Shown piece after piece: positions 49,614-57,464 of a stretch of 64,000 nucleotides of DNA. This DNA comes from Halomonas sp. GFAJ-1 (lineage in GTDB: Bacteria; Pseudomonadota; Gammaproteobacteria; Pseudomonadales; Halomonadaceae). Position numbers and translations under genes: made by a program. The stretch is taken from positions 1,736,001 to 1,800,000 of the forward strand of contig CP016490.1 in the NCBI GenBank assembly GCA_002966495.1. Direction: 5' to 3'. Numbering within the stretch: position 1 is the first letter of the stretch; each line of letters starts with the position of its first letter. The notes beneath the pieces are model-generated. The model saw only the letters and a list, made by a program, of their open reading frames with translations, was not told where the DNA came from and made no database searches.

Positions 49614-51135
49614 CGGGGTGCCATACGTAGTTCCAGGTTTCGCTGATTGGCGCGTCGTTCAGCAGTAGCCGAAGCCGGATATCATGAGGCGTGCTGTCAG
49701 CGGGAATCCTGAAACGGGCGCGCCAGCCACCTTCGGGTAGGGGGGTTACCTGGGGGAGCAGTATTTCTCCAGAAAGCGAGCTGATATCAAGCTCAACCGG
49801 CTGGTCAGGGCTGATCTCTTCAAGAACGCCGCCGTGGAAGTCGACAATAAACTGGCGCTGGTTGGCAGAGGGGGAGTCCTCTTGCCCCGGTACCGCGGCG
49901 TTGCCATGGCGGGTGCGCATGACCTGTCCTAGCGCGTGCTCATCTGGTTGAGTGTTTAGCGTATAGGTGCGGTAGTGCAGGCGGCGCGACTCACCGGCGT
50001 TTAACGCATCTTCAGCTACCCAGTAAGCGACAATGTTGTCGTGGGTTTCATCAGGGGTGGGTATTTCCACCAGTTCTACATGACCTGCACCCCAATTTTC
50101 CAGGGGTTCCACCCACTGGCTCGGGCGGCGGTGGTAGTGGGCTTCTAAATCTAGATAGCGGCTGAAATCTCTTTCCCGCTGCATTAAGCCAAACCCTGAG
50201 GGGGCGTTATCTAAAAAAGTAGAAACGCGCACGGCTGATGGGTTATCCAGCGGTCGCCAGATCCACTCATCGGCGCCGGTGTGAATCAGCAGCCCATCGG
50301 AGTCGTGAACCTGAGGGCGAAAATCATCTGGCGGTTCGGGGTTGATGTCTCCAAAGGCAAACATACTGGTTAAGGGCGCAACGCCAAGCTTTTCTACATC
50401 TTCCCGCGCGAACAGCGTGGCTTCTATCTCAGCCTGGGTGTTTTCACCGGGTTGGATAACAAACCGGTAAGCGCCACTGAGCGAAGGGCTATCCATTAGC
50501 GCGAGCAGCGTAAACGCACTGCTTTCTTCGTTGGGTTTATAAAGCCAGAACTCGCGGAACGCCGGAAACTCTTCACCCTTGCTGGATACGGTATCAATCG
50601 CCAGCCCCCGGGTAGATAGGCCGTATGCCTGGTCACGGCCAATCAAGCGAAAGTAGCTGGCACCCAGAAAAACGGCGAATTCGTCGGCATAGTCGTCGCT
50701 GTTAATCGGATAGTGCAAACGAAACCCTGCGTGGCCGCTGCCGGTTAGATCCTCTTCAAGCAGGTGGCTAGCTTGGTGGTCGTAGTTAAAATCATCCGTT
50801 GAAAAGGGCAGCGGAGACACATCGCCACTATCGACAATGTTAATGTTCACAGGGGTTTGAAATAAAAACCCGCTATGGAAAAGTTGAACTGAGAAAGGGC
50901 TTTCATCCCGCCAGTACGCCCGATCAGGGTTAAAGCGAATTTGCCGATAGTCGTCATAGCTCAACTCCTTAAGCGCGCTGGGCAGCGATTCTTCAGGTGC
51001 TTGATAGGGCGCATCGGCGAGTGCTTGGGCGCGCTCGATAACGTGATTGAACACCTCGTCATCATTGGCGGTGGCAGGAAGAGCAATCAAGCAGCTTAAC
51101 GACAGTATGCACCTTGCTGTAAAACGGCCACCCAT
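49606..51135 (-). CDS. opgG: Glucans biosynthesis protein G (OpgG/MdoG)
   Basis: A 509-residue periplasmic protein needed with OpgH to make and branch osmoregulated periplasmic glucans. A Sec signal peptide is clear: MGGRFTARCILSLSCLIALP, then ATA before Asn-Asp, with cleavage after about residue 24. The body has the two-domain MdoG fold, beginning FNHVIERAQALADAPYQAP and with YDDYRQIRFNPDRAYWRDES; the C-terminal immunoglobulin-like domain follows. Size equals E. coli OpgG (511). The first gene of opgG-opgH-fkbM-creatininase; 252 bases of non-coding DNA separate it from the divergent sulfatase-type gene and must hold both promoters. Confidence 0.94.
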   Translation of the reverse strand: MGGRFTARCILSLSCLIALPATANDDEVFNHVIERAQALADAPYQAPEESLPSALKELSYDDYRQIRFNPDRAYWRDESPFSVQLFHSGFLFQTPVNINIVDSGDVSPLPFSTDDFNYDHQASHLLEEDLTGSGHAGFRLHYPINSDDYADEFAVFLGASYFRLIGRDQAYGLSTRGLAIDTVSSKGEEFPAFREFWLYKPNEESSAFTLLALMDSPSLSGAYRFVIQPGENTQAEIEATLFAREDVEKLGVAPLTSMFAFGDINPEPPDDFRPQVHDSDGLLIHTGADEWIWRPLDNPSAVRVSTFLDNAPSGFGLMQRERDFSRYLDLEAHYHRRPSQWVEPLENWGAGHVELVEIPTPDETHDNIVAYWVAEDALNAGESRRLHYRTYTLNTQPDEHALGQVMRTRHGNAAVPGQEDSPSANQRQFIVDFHGGVLEEISPDQPVELDISSLSGEILLPQVTPLPEGGWRARFRIPADSTPHDIRLRLLLNDAPISETWNYVWHPDA

Positions 51136-51387
51136 GAGCGAGATCCTTTCGGTTATGTAAAAAGAGAGCCAGCAAAATCAGTATATGAAATATTTGAACG
51201 AAAACTATACGATTAGATAAATGAGTATATGTATTTTGCGGTTTTCTAGCGCCACCTACCAGGGTGACAGTTAAAATTGTAATAAGCTGCGTAGCGGTAT
51301 TAGCAACATTCAACGCTACATTAACTTCGATGCCACGCCATGATATGTCGGCGGGGAAATGATTATTCACAGGCGGCAGAGGTGCCA

Positions 51388-52986
51388 ATGCTTCGTTTTT
51401 TATTCACGGCTCTTACGCTTAACTGCCTGTTGGTAGTACCACTATGGTGGCGTTTTGGTGACATCGGCTCGCCACTGATTGCTTGGGAAGCATGGGTAGT
51501 CGCGGCAGGCATACAGCTCGTTCCGCCAGGCCTTGTTCGTCGCTGGCTCGTGGTTGTGGTTGTCGCTTGGCTGGCGTTGGTCATCGCCGCTAACCTTGGC
51601 GATGCCGCCACTCACACCGCTTTTGGCCGCTCGTTGAACCTCTACTTAGATTTACCCCTGGTGCGCTCTGTTTATCACCTGCTTGTCGGTAATGTAGGCC
51701 AACTAATGGCGGTTTTCCTGATGCTACTGGGGGGTATGCTGGTGCTGGGCACCCTATGGGGTCTTGTCTGGTTACTGCTACCCAAGCGCTACTTAACGCT
51801 AAAGCAGCCGCAGGGTACGGTGGTGGCGCTGCTGATGGGAGCGGCGCTGTTCTTCGCTGTACTCGAAGCAAATGGCCACCGACTAGTGCCGAATTCCGCT
51901 CTACCCGCTGTTAATACCACGCGCTTTCAGTGGGAGCAGGTCGTCGCCACCCACCAGGCACGGCAGGCATTTAACGAGCAGCTAGAGAGTTCACCCATTG
52001 AGGCTCAGCCGTTACCCGGTCTTGAGGGGCGAAATGTCCTTTTAACATTCATCGAGTCTTACGGTGTTTCGGCGATTGATAATCCCCGCTACAGCGAACA
52101 GATTTTGCAGACGCTCGCGGAGATGGAGGAGCGGCTGGCAGACCAAAACCTTCATGTTGTTTCAGGGCTGCTAGATGCGCCTATCCGTGGAGGGCAGTCG
52201 TGGCTCGCTCACGCCACTACGCTCAGCGGCCGCTGGATTGATAACCAGCTATGGTATCGGTTGATGCTAGAGAGCGGCCACTCAACGTTGGTTGATGATT
52301 TTCGTGCGACCGGGCAGCGCACGCTAACCGTGATGCCCGCCATTACGCTGGCATGGCCTGAAGGGGTGGCCTACGGTTTTGACGAGATTGCTGCGGCAAA
52401 GGATATTCCCTATGCGGGGCCTCCGCTGCATTGGGTGACCATGCCGGACCAATTTGTTCTGGACTACACCCAGCGCCATTTATTGGGCGATAGCCCGGTG
52501 TTTGCCCAGATAGCGCTGATCTCAAGCCATGCACCCTGGACGCCTATTCTTCCGGTGTTAGAAAACTGGTCGATGATAGGGGATGGGCAGATTTTTGCCC
52601 CCTGGGAGCATGCAGGTGATCCGCCCGACGTGATTTGGCGGGACATAGAGCGCATTCGTGACCATTATGCATGGTCGGTAGACTACTCTGTAAAAGTGAC
52701 TGGGCGCTGGGCCGAGCGGGTGGTGGATGAAAATACGCTGCTGATAGCTCTGGGCGACCACCAAGCTGCACCGTTGATTACGGGAGACAATGCCAGTGCT
52801 GCGGTACCGGTGCATATTATTAGCGGCGACCCGGCGCTGTTAGCGCCGTTTCGTGAGCGAGGCTTTATTGAAGGCACCCTTCCAGCACTTGATAACAGTG
52901 AGCGCGTGGCCAAAATGAGCGACTTGCGCCACTGGTTGCAGGAAGACTTTGGCCCCTCGGCCTCGCAGACAAGGATGACACCATGA
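51388..52986 (+). CDS. Membrane-anchored sulfatase-fold protein (alkaline phosphatase superfamily)
   Basis: A 532-residue protein with four to five N-terminal helices (about 5-165) and a periplasmic sulfatase-like domain (about 210-520), the topology of OpgB/LtaS-type phosphoglycerol and EptA-type phosphoethanolamine transferases. The first metal strand is NVLLTFIESYGVSA (Glu instead of Asp), the likely nucleophile region is GGQSWLAHATTLSG, and the second metal site is LLIALGDHQAAPLI. These are consistent with an active enzyme that adds a phospho-substituent to an envelope glycan or lipid. Being divergent from opgGH supports glucan substitution, by inference. I start at ATG 51388 (GAGG 7 bases upstream). 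Confidence 0.85.
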   Translation: MLRFLFTALTLNCLLVVPLWWRFGDIGSPLIAWEAWVVAAGIQLVPPGLVRRWLVVVVVAWLALVIAANLGDAATHTAFGRSLNLYLDLPLVRSVYHLLVGNVGQLMAVFLMLLGGMLVLGTLWGLVWLLLPKRYLTLKQPQGTVVALLMGAALFFAVLEANGHRLVPNSALPAVNTTRFQWEQVVATHQARQAFNEQLESSPIEAQPLPGLEGRNVLLTFIESYGVSAIDNPRYSEQILQTLAEMEERLADQNLHVVSGLLDAPIRGGQSWLAHATTLSGRWIDNQLWYRLMLESGHSTLVDDFRATGQRTLTVMPAITLAWPEGVAYGFDEIAAAKDIPYAGPPLHWVTMPDQFVLDYTQRHLLGDSPVFAQIALISSHAPWTPILPVLENWSMIGDGQIFAPWEHAGDPPDVIWRDIERIRDHYAWSVDYSVKVTGRWAERVVDENTLLIALGDHQAAPLITGDNASAAVPVHIISGDPALLAPFRERGFIEGTLPALDNSERVAKMSDLRHWLQEDFGPSASQTRMTP

Positions 52987-54392
52987 TCCAGCCGGTAATT
53001 CTCAGCGGTGGAAGCGGTACGCGGCTGTGGCCGCTCTCACGGGAGCAGATGCCTAAACAGTTCCTGCGCTTAACTTCCTCGCAGAGCTTACTGCAACAAA
53101 CGTTGGCGCGTTTAGAGGGCTTGGTAACGGCACCGCCTATTTTAATGGGCCACCATGCCCACCGATTTTTAATGGCCGAGCAACTTCGGGAAAGCGGCTA
53201 TGCTGGCTCGCTGGTGCTAGAGCCTGAAGGGCGCAATACCGCGCCTGCTATTGCGTGTGCTGCGCTAATCGCCCGCCAAGGGGGAAGCGACTCATTACTG
53301 TTGGTGCTCCCTGCTGACCATGTCATCGGTGATCTGACAGCCTTTCATTCCAGCGTTAACGCCGCAGTGCCGCTTGCCGAGGCGGGGCATCTAGTAACGT
53401 TTGGCGTTGTGCCTACTTACCCGGAAACGGGCTATGGCTATATTGCTTGCGGCAGCCCGTTAGGCGGGGGACACCGGGTAGCGTCGTTTATTGAAAAGCC
53501 CAGTGCCGAGCGCGCGAAGGCGCTTTTAGCCCAAGGCAACACCTTATGGAATAGCGGCATGTTCTTATTGCGAGCGGGAAGCTACCTTGCCGAGCTAAAA
53601 GTCTTCCAGCCCGACATGTTAAGCTCCTGTGAGGCGGCGGTTTCTGAGTCTCATCGGGATCTGGATTTTTTACGTTTGGGAGAAGAGGCTTTTCGCCGCT
53701 GCCCGGCGGATTCGATTGACTACGCGGTCATGGAGCAGAGCCAACAGGCGGCAGTGGTGTCACTGGAGGCGAAGTGGAGTGACATTGGTAGCTTTGATGC
53801 GCTGTGGGCGGCTCAGCCTTCCGACGAGGCGGGCAACGTTGTGCAGGGCGACTGTGTGCTGCGCGATACCCATCGCTCACTGGTGATTGCCGAACACCGT
53901 TTAGTGGCAACCCTAGGCGTAGAAGATTTAGTGGTGGTTGAAACCCCAGACAGTGTGCTGGTTGCGCATCGTGAGTATGCCCAACAGGTGAAGCACTTGG
54001 TGGCAACGCTCACCGAGGCTGGGCGCAGTGAAGTGCATACAGCGGCACAGGTGCATCGCCCGTGGGGAAGCTTTCAAGCGATGGATAGCGGTGAGCGTTA
54101 TCAGGTAAAGCATATAACGGTAAAGCCTGGTGGGCGGTTGTCGTTACAGCGTCATCATCACCGAGCCGAGCATTGGGTCGTAGTCAGTGGCACTGCGCAA
54201 GTCACTGTTAATGAACGAACCTTCTTAGTCAGTGAGAACCAGTCCACGTACATTCCTATTGGTGTGCCGCATCGATTGGAAAACCTGGGCAAGATCCCCT
54301 TAGAGCTTATCGAAGTGCAGTCGGGCAGCTACTTAGGCGAAGATGACATCGAGCGTTTGGACGACGTGTATGCCCGGCACAGCGATGAATAG
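52983..54392 (+). CDS. Mannose-1-phosphate guanylyltransferase / mannose-6-phosphate isomerase
   Basis: A 469-residue bifunctional enzyme of the AlgA/ManC/CpsB type, supplying GDP-mannose for polysaccharide. The pyrophosphorylase domain (1-290) carries ILSGGSGTRLWPLSREQMPK and FIEKPSAERAKALL. The C-terminal cupin isomerase (about 345-465) has RPWGSFQAMDSGERYQVKHI and PGGRLSLQRHHHRAEHWVVV. Both are intact. ATGA overlaps the sulfatase-type gene, suggesting a shared role in an exported glycan. It ends 36 bases from the convergent gene at 54428. Confidence 0.95.
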   Translation: MIQPVILSGGSGTRLWPLSREQMPKQFLRLTSSQSLLQQTLARLEGLVTAPPILMGHHAHRFLMAEQLRESGYAGSLVLEPEGRNTAPAIACAALIARQGGSDSLLLVLPADHVIGDLTAFHSSVNAAVPLAEAGHLVTFGVVPTYPETGYGYIACGSPLGGGHRVASFIEKPSAERAKALLAQGNTLWNSGMFLLRAGSYLAELKVFQPDMLSSCEAAVSESHRDLDFLRLGEEAFRRCPADSIDYAVMEQSQQAAVVSLEAKWSDIGSFDALWAAQPSDEAGNVVQGDCVLRDTHRSLVIAEHRLVATLGVEDLVVVETPDSVLVAHREYAQQVKHLVATLTEAGRSEVHTAAQVHRPWGSFQAMDSGERYQVKHITVKPGGRLSLQRHHHRAEHWVVVSGTAQVTVNERTFLVSENQSTYIPIGVPHRLENLGKIPLELIEVQSGSYLGEDDIERLDDVYARHSDE

Positions 54393-54427
54393 AGTGACCT
54401 AACGTGTGGCGCTTTCTCTCTCACGTA

Positions 54428-54778
54428 TTACCAGAGCCAGCTGCCAGGGCGTGCGGGTGGCTCGCCCTTGCGCACGCTCAGCCAGCCAAGCACGCAGCGA
54501 ACGCCCAGCCAAATCACCAGTAACGGCCACAGCAAGGCGCCCACTACGGTCAGGCTCAAGGTGAACGTGACAATAAAGTAGAGGCTGCCGATCCAGAAGG
54601 TGCGAATAAGGTAGCGGTAGTGGGGCTGAAGCCATAGGGGGGCTTCTCGGCGGTATACATAGGCGATAATCACGCCAATCAGCAGCGTGATATTGGCGGT
54701 TACCAAACCCGCTAAATAGAGCGCATAAATAATTTGCGGTGGCCGCGTATCCTCTGTAGAGATATCACGCTGGGTCAT
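54428..54778 (-). CDS. Small DUF4870-like membrane protein (paralogue A)
   Basis: A 116-residue integral membrane protein with three helices: IIYALYLAGLVTANITLLIG, FWIGSLYFIVTFTLSL and ALLWPLLVIWLGVRCVLG. It is clearly paralogous to the gene at 55730 (shared IIYALYLA, GVIIAYVYR, HYRY and RTFWIG stretches). It looks like the DUF4870/YtxG-type small membrane family; function unknown. It follows the acyltransferase gene by 12 bases. A shorter overlapping frame at 54399 is its shadow. Confidence 0.85.
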   Translation of the reverse strand: MTQRDISTEDTRPPQIIYALYLAGLVTANITLLIGVIIAYVYRREAPLWLQPHYRYLIRTFWIGSLYFIVTFTLSLTVVGALLWPLLVIWLGVRCVLGWLSVRKGEPPARPGSWLW

Positions 54779-54790
54779 AGCTTACCTCGT

Positions 54791-55726
54791 TCAATAGAGC
54801 CGGTAGTCGTTCGCGTTGGGGAGCCCTTGTTGCTCTTCGACCACCTTGCGGTAGCGCTTGTATTCCCACTGGTACTGGGCCGGCTCCAGGGCAATCGATG
54901 CTTCTACACTGGCGTTGACGCCGGTGGCAGAGGCGATGTCGTCGTCGCTATACACACGTTCATCGGCATCCAGAAAGTGTATTTCAAACCCCTTCCCCGG
55001 TATCCGTAACGCTACCCCAGTCACTACGCGAGCCTGGGTGCGGGCCACTAGTTTGGGTAGCAGGGTAGCGGTGTAGGCCTTGCGTCCAAAAAAAGGCGCA
55101 AAAACACCGCTGCCCCAGGCAGGCTCTTGGTCGGGAAGAATGCCAATGGCTTCGCTGCGTTTAAGTGCTTTGAGAAGCGCAGCGACTCCCCGGGGATTAG
55201 TAGGTACTAAGCTTGCGCCCATGCGTTCACGGCCATGGCGGGTAATGGACTCTAAATCAGCAATTTTGGGCGGTTCGTACATGGCGGTGAAGGGGAAGTG
55301 ATTGGATAGCCAGAAGTTCAGCACTTCCCAGTTGCCAAAATGGGGGGCTAACACAATGACACCACGCCCTTCCGCCCGGGCACTGTCCAGTTTTTCACGG
55401 CCATGCACTGCGAGAATGCTCGCTTCTACCTTTTCCGGCGCTGCCATCCAGGCATGGCCTAGTTCCAGCATGGTGGCGGCAGAGTGTTTTAAACTCTGTT
55501 TGGCGAGTGCTTTGCGCTCGCTTGACGTGATGTCTGGGTAGACCACTTCCAGATTAATATCGGTTACCCGCCGCTCTCGCTTACTGAAGCGGTATACCTG
55601 AGGGCCGAGCAGAGCGGCGAAGCGCCATAGCTTCGCCAGCGACCAGTGAGAGAGTGATTTCCACAACCAAGCAATAGCGCTTGCCTGGGAGAAGCGCTTG
55701 CGTGTGGTGGGGGCTTTTTGGGTCAT
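54791..55726 (-). CDS. LpxL/HtrB-type lysophospholipid (lipid A) acyltransferase
   Basis: A 311-residue acyltransferase of the lauroyl/myristoyl transferase family. The HX4E catalytic motif is APHFGNWEVLNFWLSN at about residues 128-143, and DQEPAWGSGVFAPFFGR is a family-typical acceptor region. It probably adds a secondary acyl chain to lipid A on the inner face of the cytoplasmic membrane; some relatives make ornithine or other lipids. An N-terminal helix is weakly hydrophobic (LWRFAALLGPQVYRF). It is flanked by two paralogous small membrane-protein genes with 12- and 3-base gaps, so these form a transcription unit. Confidence 0.9.
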   Translation of the reverse strand: MTQKAPTTRKRFSQASAIAWLWKSLSHWSLAKLWRFAALLGPQVYRFSKRERRVTDINLEVVYPDITSSERKALAKQSLKHSAATMLELGHAWMAAPEKVEASILAVHGREKLDSARAEGRGVIVLAPHFGNWEVLNFWLSNHFPFTAMYEPPKIADLESITRHGRERMGASLVPTNPRGVAALLKALKRSEAIGILPDQEPAWGSGVFAPFFGRKAYTATLLPKLVARTQARVVTGVALRIPGKGFEIHFLDADERVYSDDDIASATGVNASVEASIALEPAQYQWEYKRYRKVVEEQQGLPNANDYRLY

Positions 55727-55729
55727 ACC

Positions 55730-56146
55730 TTAAAGCAGCCAGCTGTCCACGTTAGACGGCGCGCGTTTTTCCTGAAGGCCCTTAAAGCCTTTTACACAGC
55801 GCACAATAAACCACACCGCCAGCGCTAGCAGCAGCGGGAAGCCCACCAGTACAAGGGTCAGGAGGGTGGCCACGCTGGCGTACAGTAGGCCGATCCAGAA
55901 AGTACGCACCTGATAGCGGTAGTGTTCATCCAGCCATGCTGGACCTTTGCCCCGATACACATAGGCAATGATCACACCGATAATCGAGGTGAACCCCACC
56001 ACAAAGCTGGCTAAATAGAGGGCGTAGATCACCATAGCCATGGTGGTATCGGGCGGCGATGACGACTCTTTTTCTGGCTGCTCTGAGTGTGTTTCGTTAC
56101 TAATTACTTCGCCCTCAATTGGCGCATCATTGGCGTTATCGCGCAT
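55730..56146 (-). CDS. Small DUF4870-like membrane protein (paralogue B)
   Basis: A 138-residue protein with a 35-residue acidic, hydrophilic N terminus and three helices: MAMVIYALYLASFVVGF, FWIGLLYASVATLLTLVLVG and LLALAVWFIVRCVKGF. Core residues match paralogue A at 54428 closely, including GVIIAYVYRGKGPAWLDEHY. It ends with SNVDSWLL (paralogue A ends GSWLW). It is the first gene of the three-gene unit with the acyltransferase. Function unknown; both copies may help an acyltransferase or sense membrane state. A TATAAT-like AT-rich stretch lies upstream. Confidence 0.87.
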   Translation of the reverse strand: MRDNANDAPIEGEVISNETHSEQPEKESSSPPDTTMAMVIYALYLASFVVGFTSIIGVIIAYVYRGKGPAWLDEHYRYQVRTFWIGLLYASVATLLTLVLVGFPLLLALAVWFIVRCVKGFKGLQEKRAPSNVDSWLL

Positions 56147-56245
56147 GACCGATCCTTATCTACTATTCAATATAATCTGCTATGAACAAGCGTTCTAGAG
56201 CAACGTTTAAGCGCGCTATGATAGCGTGGTACGTAGAGCATCGCA

Positions 56246-56650
56246 TTAATAGGCGCTAGTCTGCTGTTCGCGAGATGAAGGGCGACAAATTTCCAGCAAG
56301 TTGCCATCCGGGTCGCGCAGATAGATGGACTCAATAGGGCCGTTGGCGCCCTGTCGTGACACTGGGCCTAGCTCCACATCGATCGCTAACACATCCAGGT
56401 GATGTTTAAACTCATCCAGCGGCAGCTGGCAGCGTAAGCATAAATCGAGGCTGCCAGGTGTCGGTGTTGCTGACACAGGAGCAATATCTGTGTCCGTTTG
56501 GTGAAGCCGCAGGGCAGTATCACCGAGCATTAAATCTACCCGCTGGGCATCCCGGTAACGGACATCAAGGCCCAGTACGCGTGAGTAAAAATCGACTGCG
56601 CGACCCATATCGGTCACTGTCACCACAAGATGATCTAAACCTGTGAGCAT
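56246..56650 (-). CDS. VOC-family (glyoxalase/dioxygenase fold) protein
   Basis: A 134-residue protein with the paired beta-alpha-beta-beta-beta repeats of the vicinal-oxygen-chelate superfamily. LTGLDHLVVTVTDMGRAVDF at the N terminus has the first metal His, and the C-terminal half has SIYLRDPDGNLLEI with the metal Glu. LRLHQTDTD supplies another ligand region. It may be a virulence-type dioxygenase or glyoxalase-like enzyme; substrate is unknown. I start at ATG 56650, with AAGGAAGG 4 bases upstream; the frame extends to 56680 without support. It is divergent from the methyltransferase at 56690. Confidence 0.92.
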   Translation of the reverse strand: MLTGLDHLVVTVTDMGRAVDFYSRVLGLDVRYRDAQRVDLMLGDTALRLHQTDTDIAPVSATPTPGSLDLCLRCQLPLDEFKHHLDVLAIDVELGPVSRQGANGPIESIYLRDPDGNLLEICRPSSREQQTSAY

Positions 56651-56689
56651 GCCACCTTCCTTAATACAAACGTAAGACAAGAGAATACG

Positions 56690-57328
56690 ATGATGCGACG
56701 TTGCCCGCTATGCAATGCGTCTGAACCCGCGCTTTATCACCAAGACCGCCGACGTGAATACTACCAGTGTGCCACGTGTGCGCTGGTGTTTGTCCCTCAA
56801 GAGCAGCATTTAACCGCAGCGGAAGAAAAAGCCGAGTATGACCAGCATCAGAATTCGCCGCATGATACGGGATATCGGCGCTTCTTAGGGCGTTTATTTG
56901 ATCCAATGCTTGGCAAGCTTACCGACGGTGCGTCGGGACTGGATTTTGGCTCAGGCCCTGGCCCGACACTTTCAGTGATGTTTGAAGAGGCTGGGCATAC
57001 CATGGCGGTTTACGATATTTACTACGCCCCTAATCAGGACGTGCTAAATCGCAGCTATGACTTTATTACCGCCACTGAAGTCGTCGAACATCTCGCGGCG
57101 CCCGGCGAGGTGCTTTCTCAGCTAGTCGCAAACCTTACGCCGGGCGGCTACCTTGGGCTGATGACCAAGCGTGTGACTAGCCAGGAAGCGTTTAGCCGCT
57201 GGCACTATATTAATGACCCTACCCACGTGAGCTTTTTTAGCGAAGTGACCTTTCGCTGGTGGGCCAACAAGCAGGGGTTGGCAGTGGAATTTCCTGGCAA
57301 AGACACCGCAATATTTACAAAACACTGA
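56690..57328 (+). CDS. Class I SAM methyltransferase with N-terminal zinc ribbon
   Basis: A 212-residue protein. Residues 3-33 form a small zinc ribbon (RRCPLCNASEP and YYQCATCALVFV), giving two CxxC pairs. The rest is a Rossmann methyltransferase: GLDFGSGPGPTLSVMFEEAG (motif I, about residues 82-101), VYDIYYAPN and FITATEVVEHLAAPGEVLSQ with the post-I pattern. The layout resembles UbiG-type and cell-wall-sugar methyltransferases. The substrate is unknown. Two ATGs (56690 and 56693) are both usable. Only 39 bases separate it from the divergent VOC gene. Confidence 0.9.
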   Translation: MMRRCPLCNASEPALYHQDRRREYYQCATCALVFVPQEQHLTAAEEKAEYDQHQNSPHDTGYRRFLGRLFDPMLGKLTDGASGLDFGSGPGPTLSVMFEEAGHTMAVYDIYYAPNQDVLNRSYDFITATEVVEHLAAPGEVLSQLVANLTPGGYLGLMTKRVTSQEAFSRWHYINDPTHVSFFSEVTFRWWANKQGLAVEFPGKDTAIFTKH

Positions 57329-57355
57329 TTTACATGACTGGGGTATGAAAAAGCG

Positions 57356-57383
57356 TTGACTTTGGTGCAACGAAAGCAATAAT
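57356..57383 (+). promoter_or_regulatory. Candidate sigma-70 promoter of the MFS gene
   Basis: TTGACT (57356-57361) and AATAAT (57378-57383) are 16 bases apart and match consensus in 5 of 6 positions each. The predicted transcript would begin near 57390 and carry the hairpin at 57404-57451 in its leader. Confidence 0.55.
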
Positions 57384-57403
57384 TGCGCGCCCGTTTTCTT
57401 GCC

Positions 57404-57451
57404 TGCCAGATGTGATAGGCGTGTAAACGGCTACACATTAACCATCTGGCA
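57404..57451 (+). promoter_or_regulatory. Leader hairpin next to the MFS Shine-Dalgarno
   Basis: TGCCAGATG (57404-57412) pairs perfectly with CATCTGGCA (57443-57451). Inside, GTGTA (57421-57425) pairs with TACAC (57432-57436). The 3' strand of the outer stem touches the Shine-Dalgarno AGGTGAGG at 57452. It has no T run, so it is more like a translation-control element or a protein site than a terminator. It matches no riboswitch class I can name. Confidence 0.5.
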
Positions 57452-57464
57452 AGGTGAGGTACTC

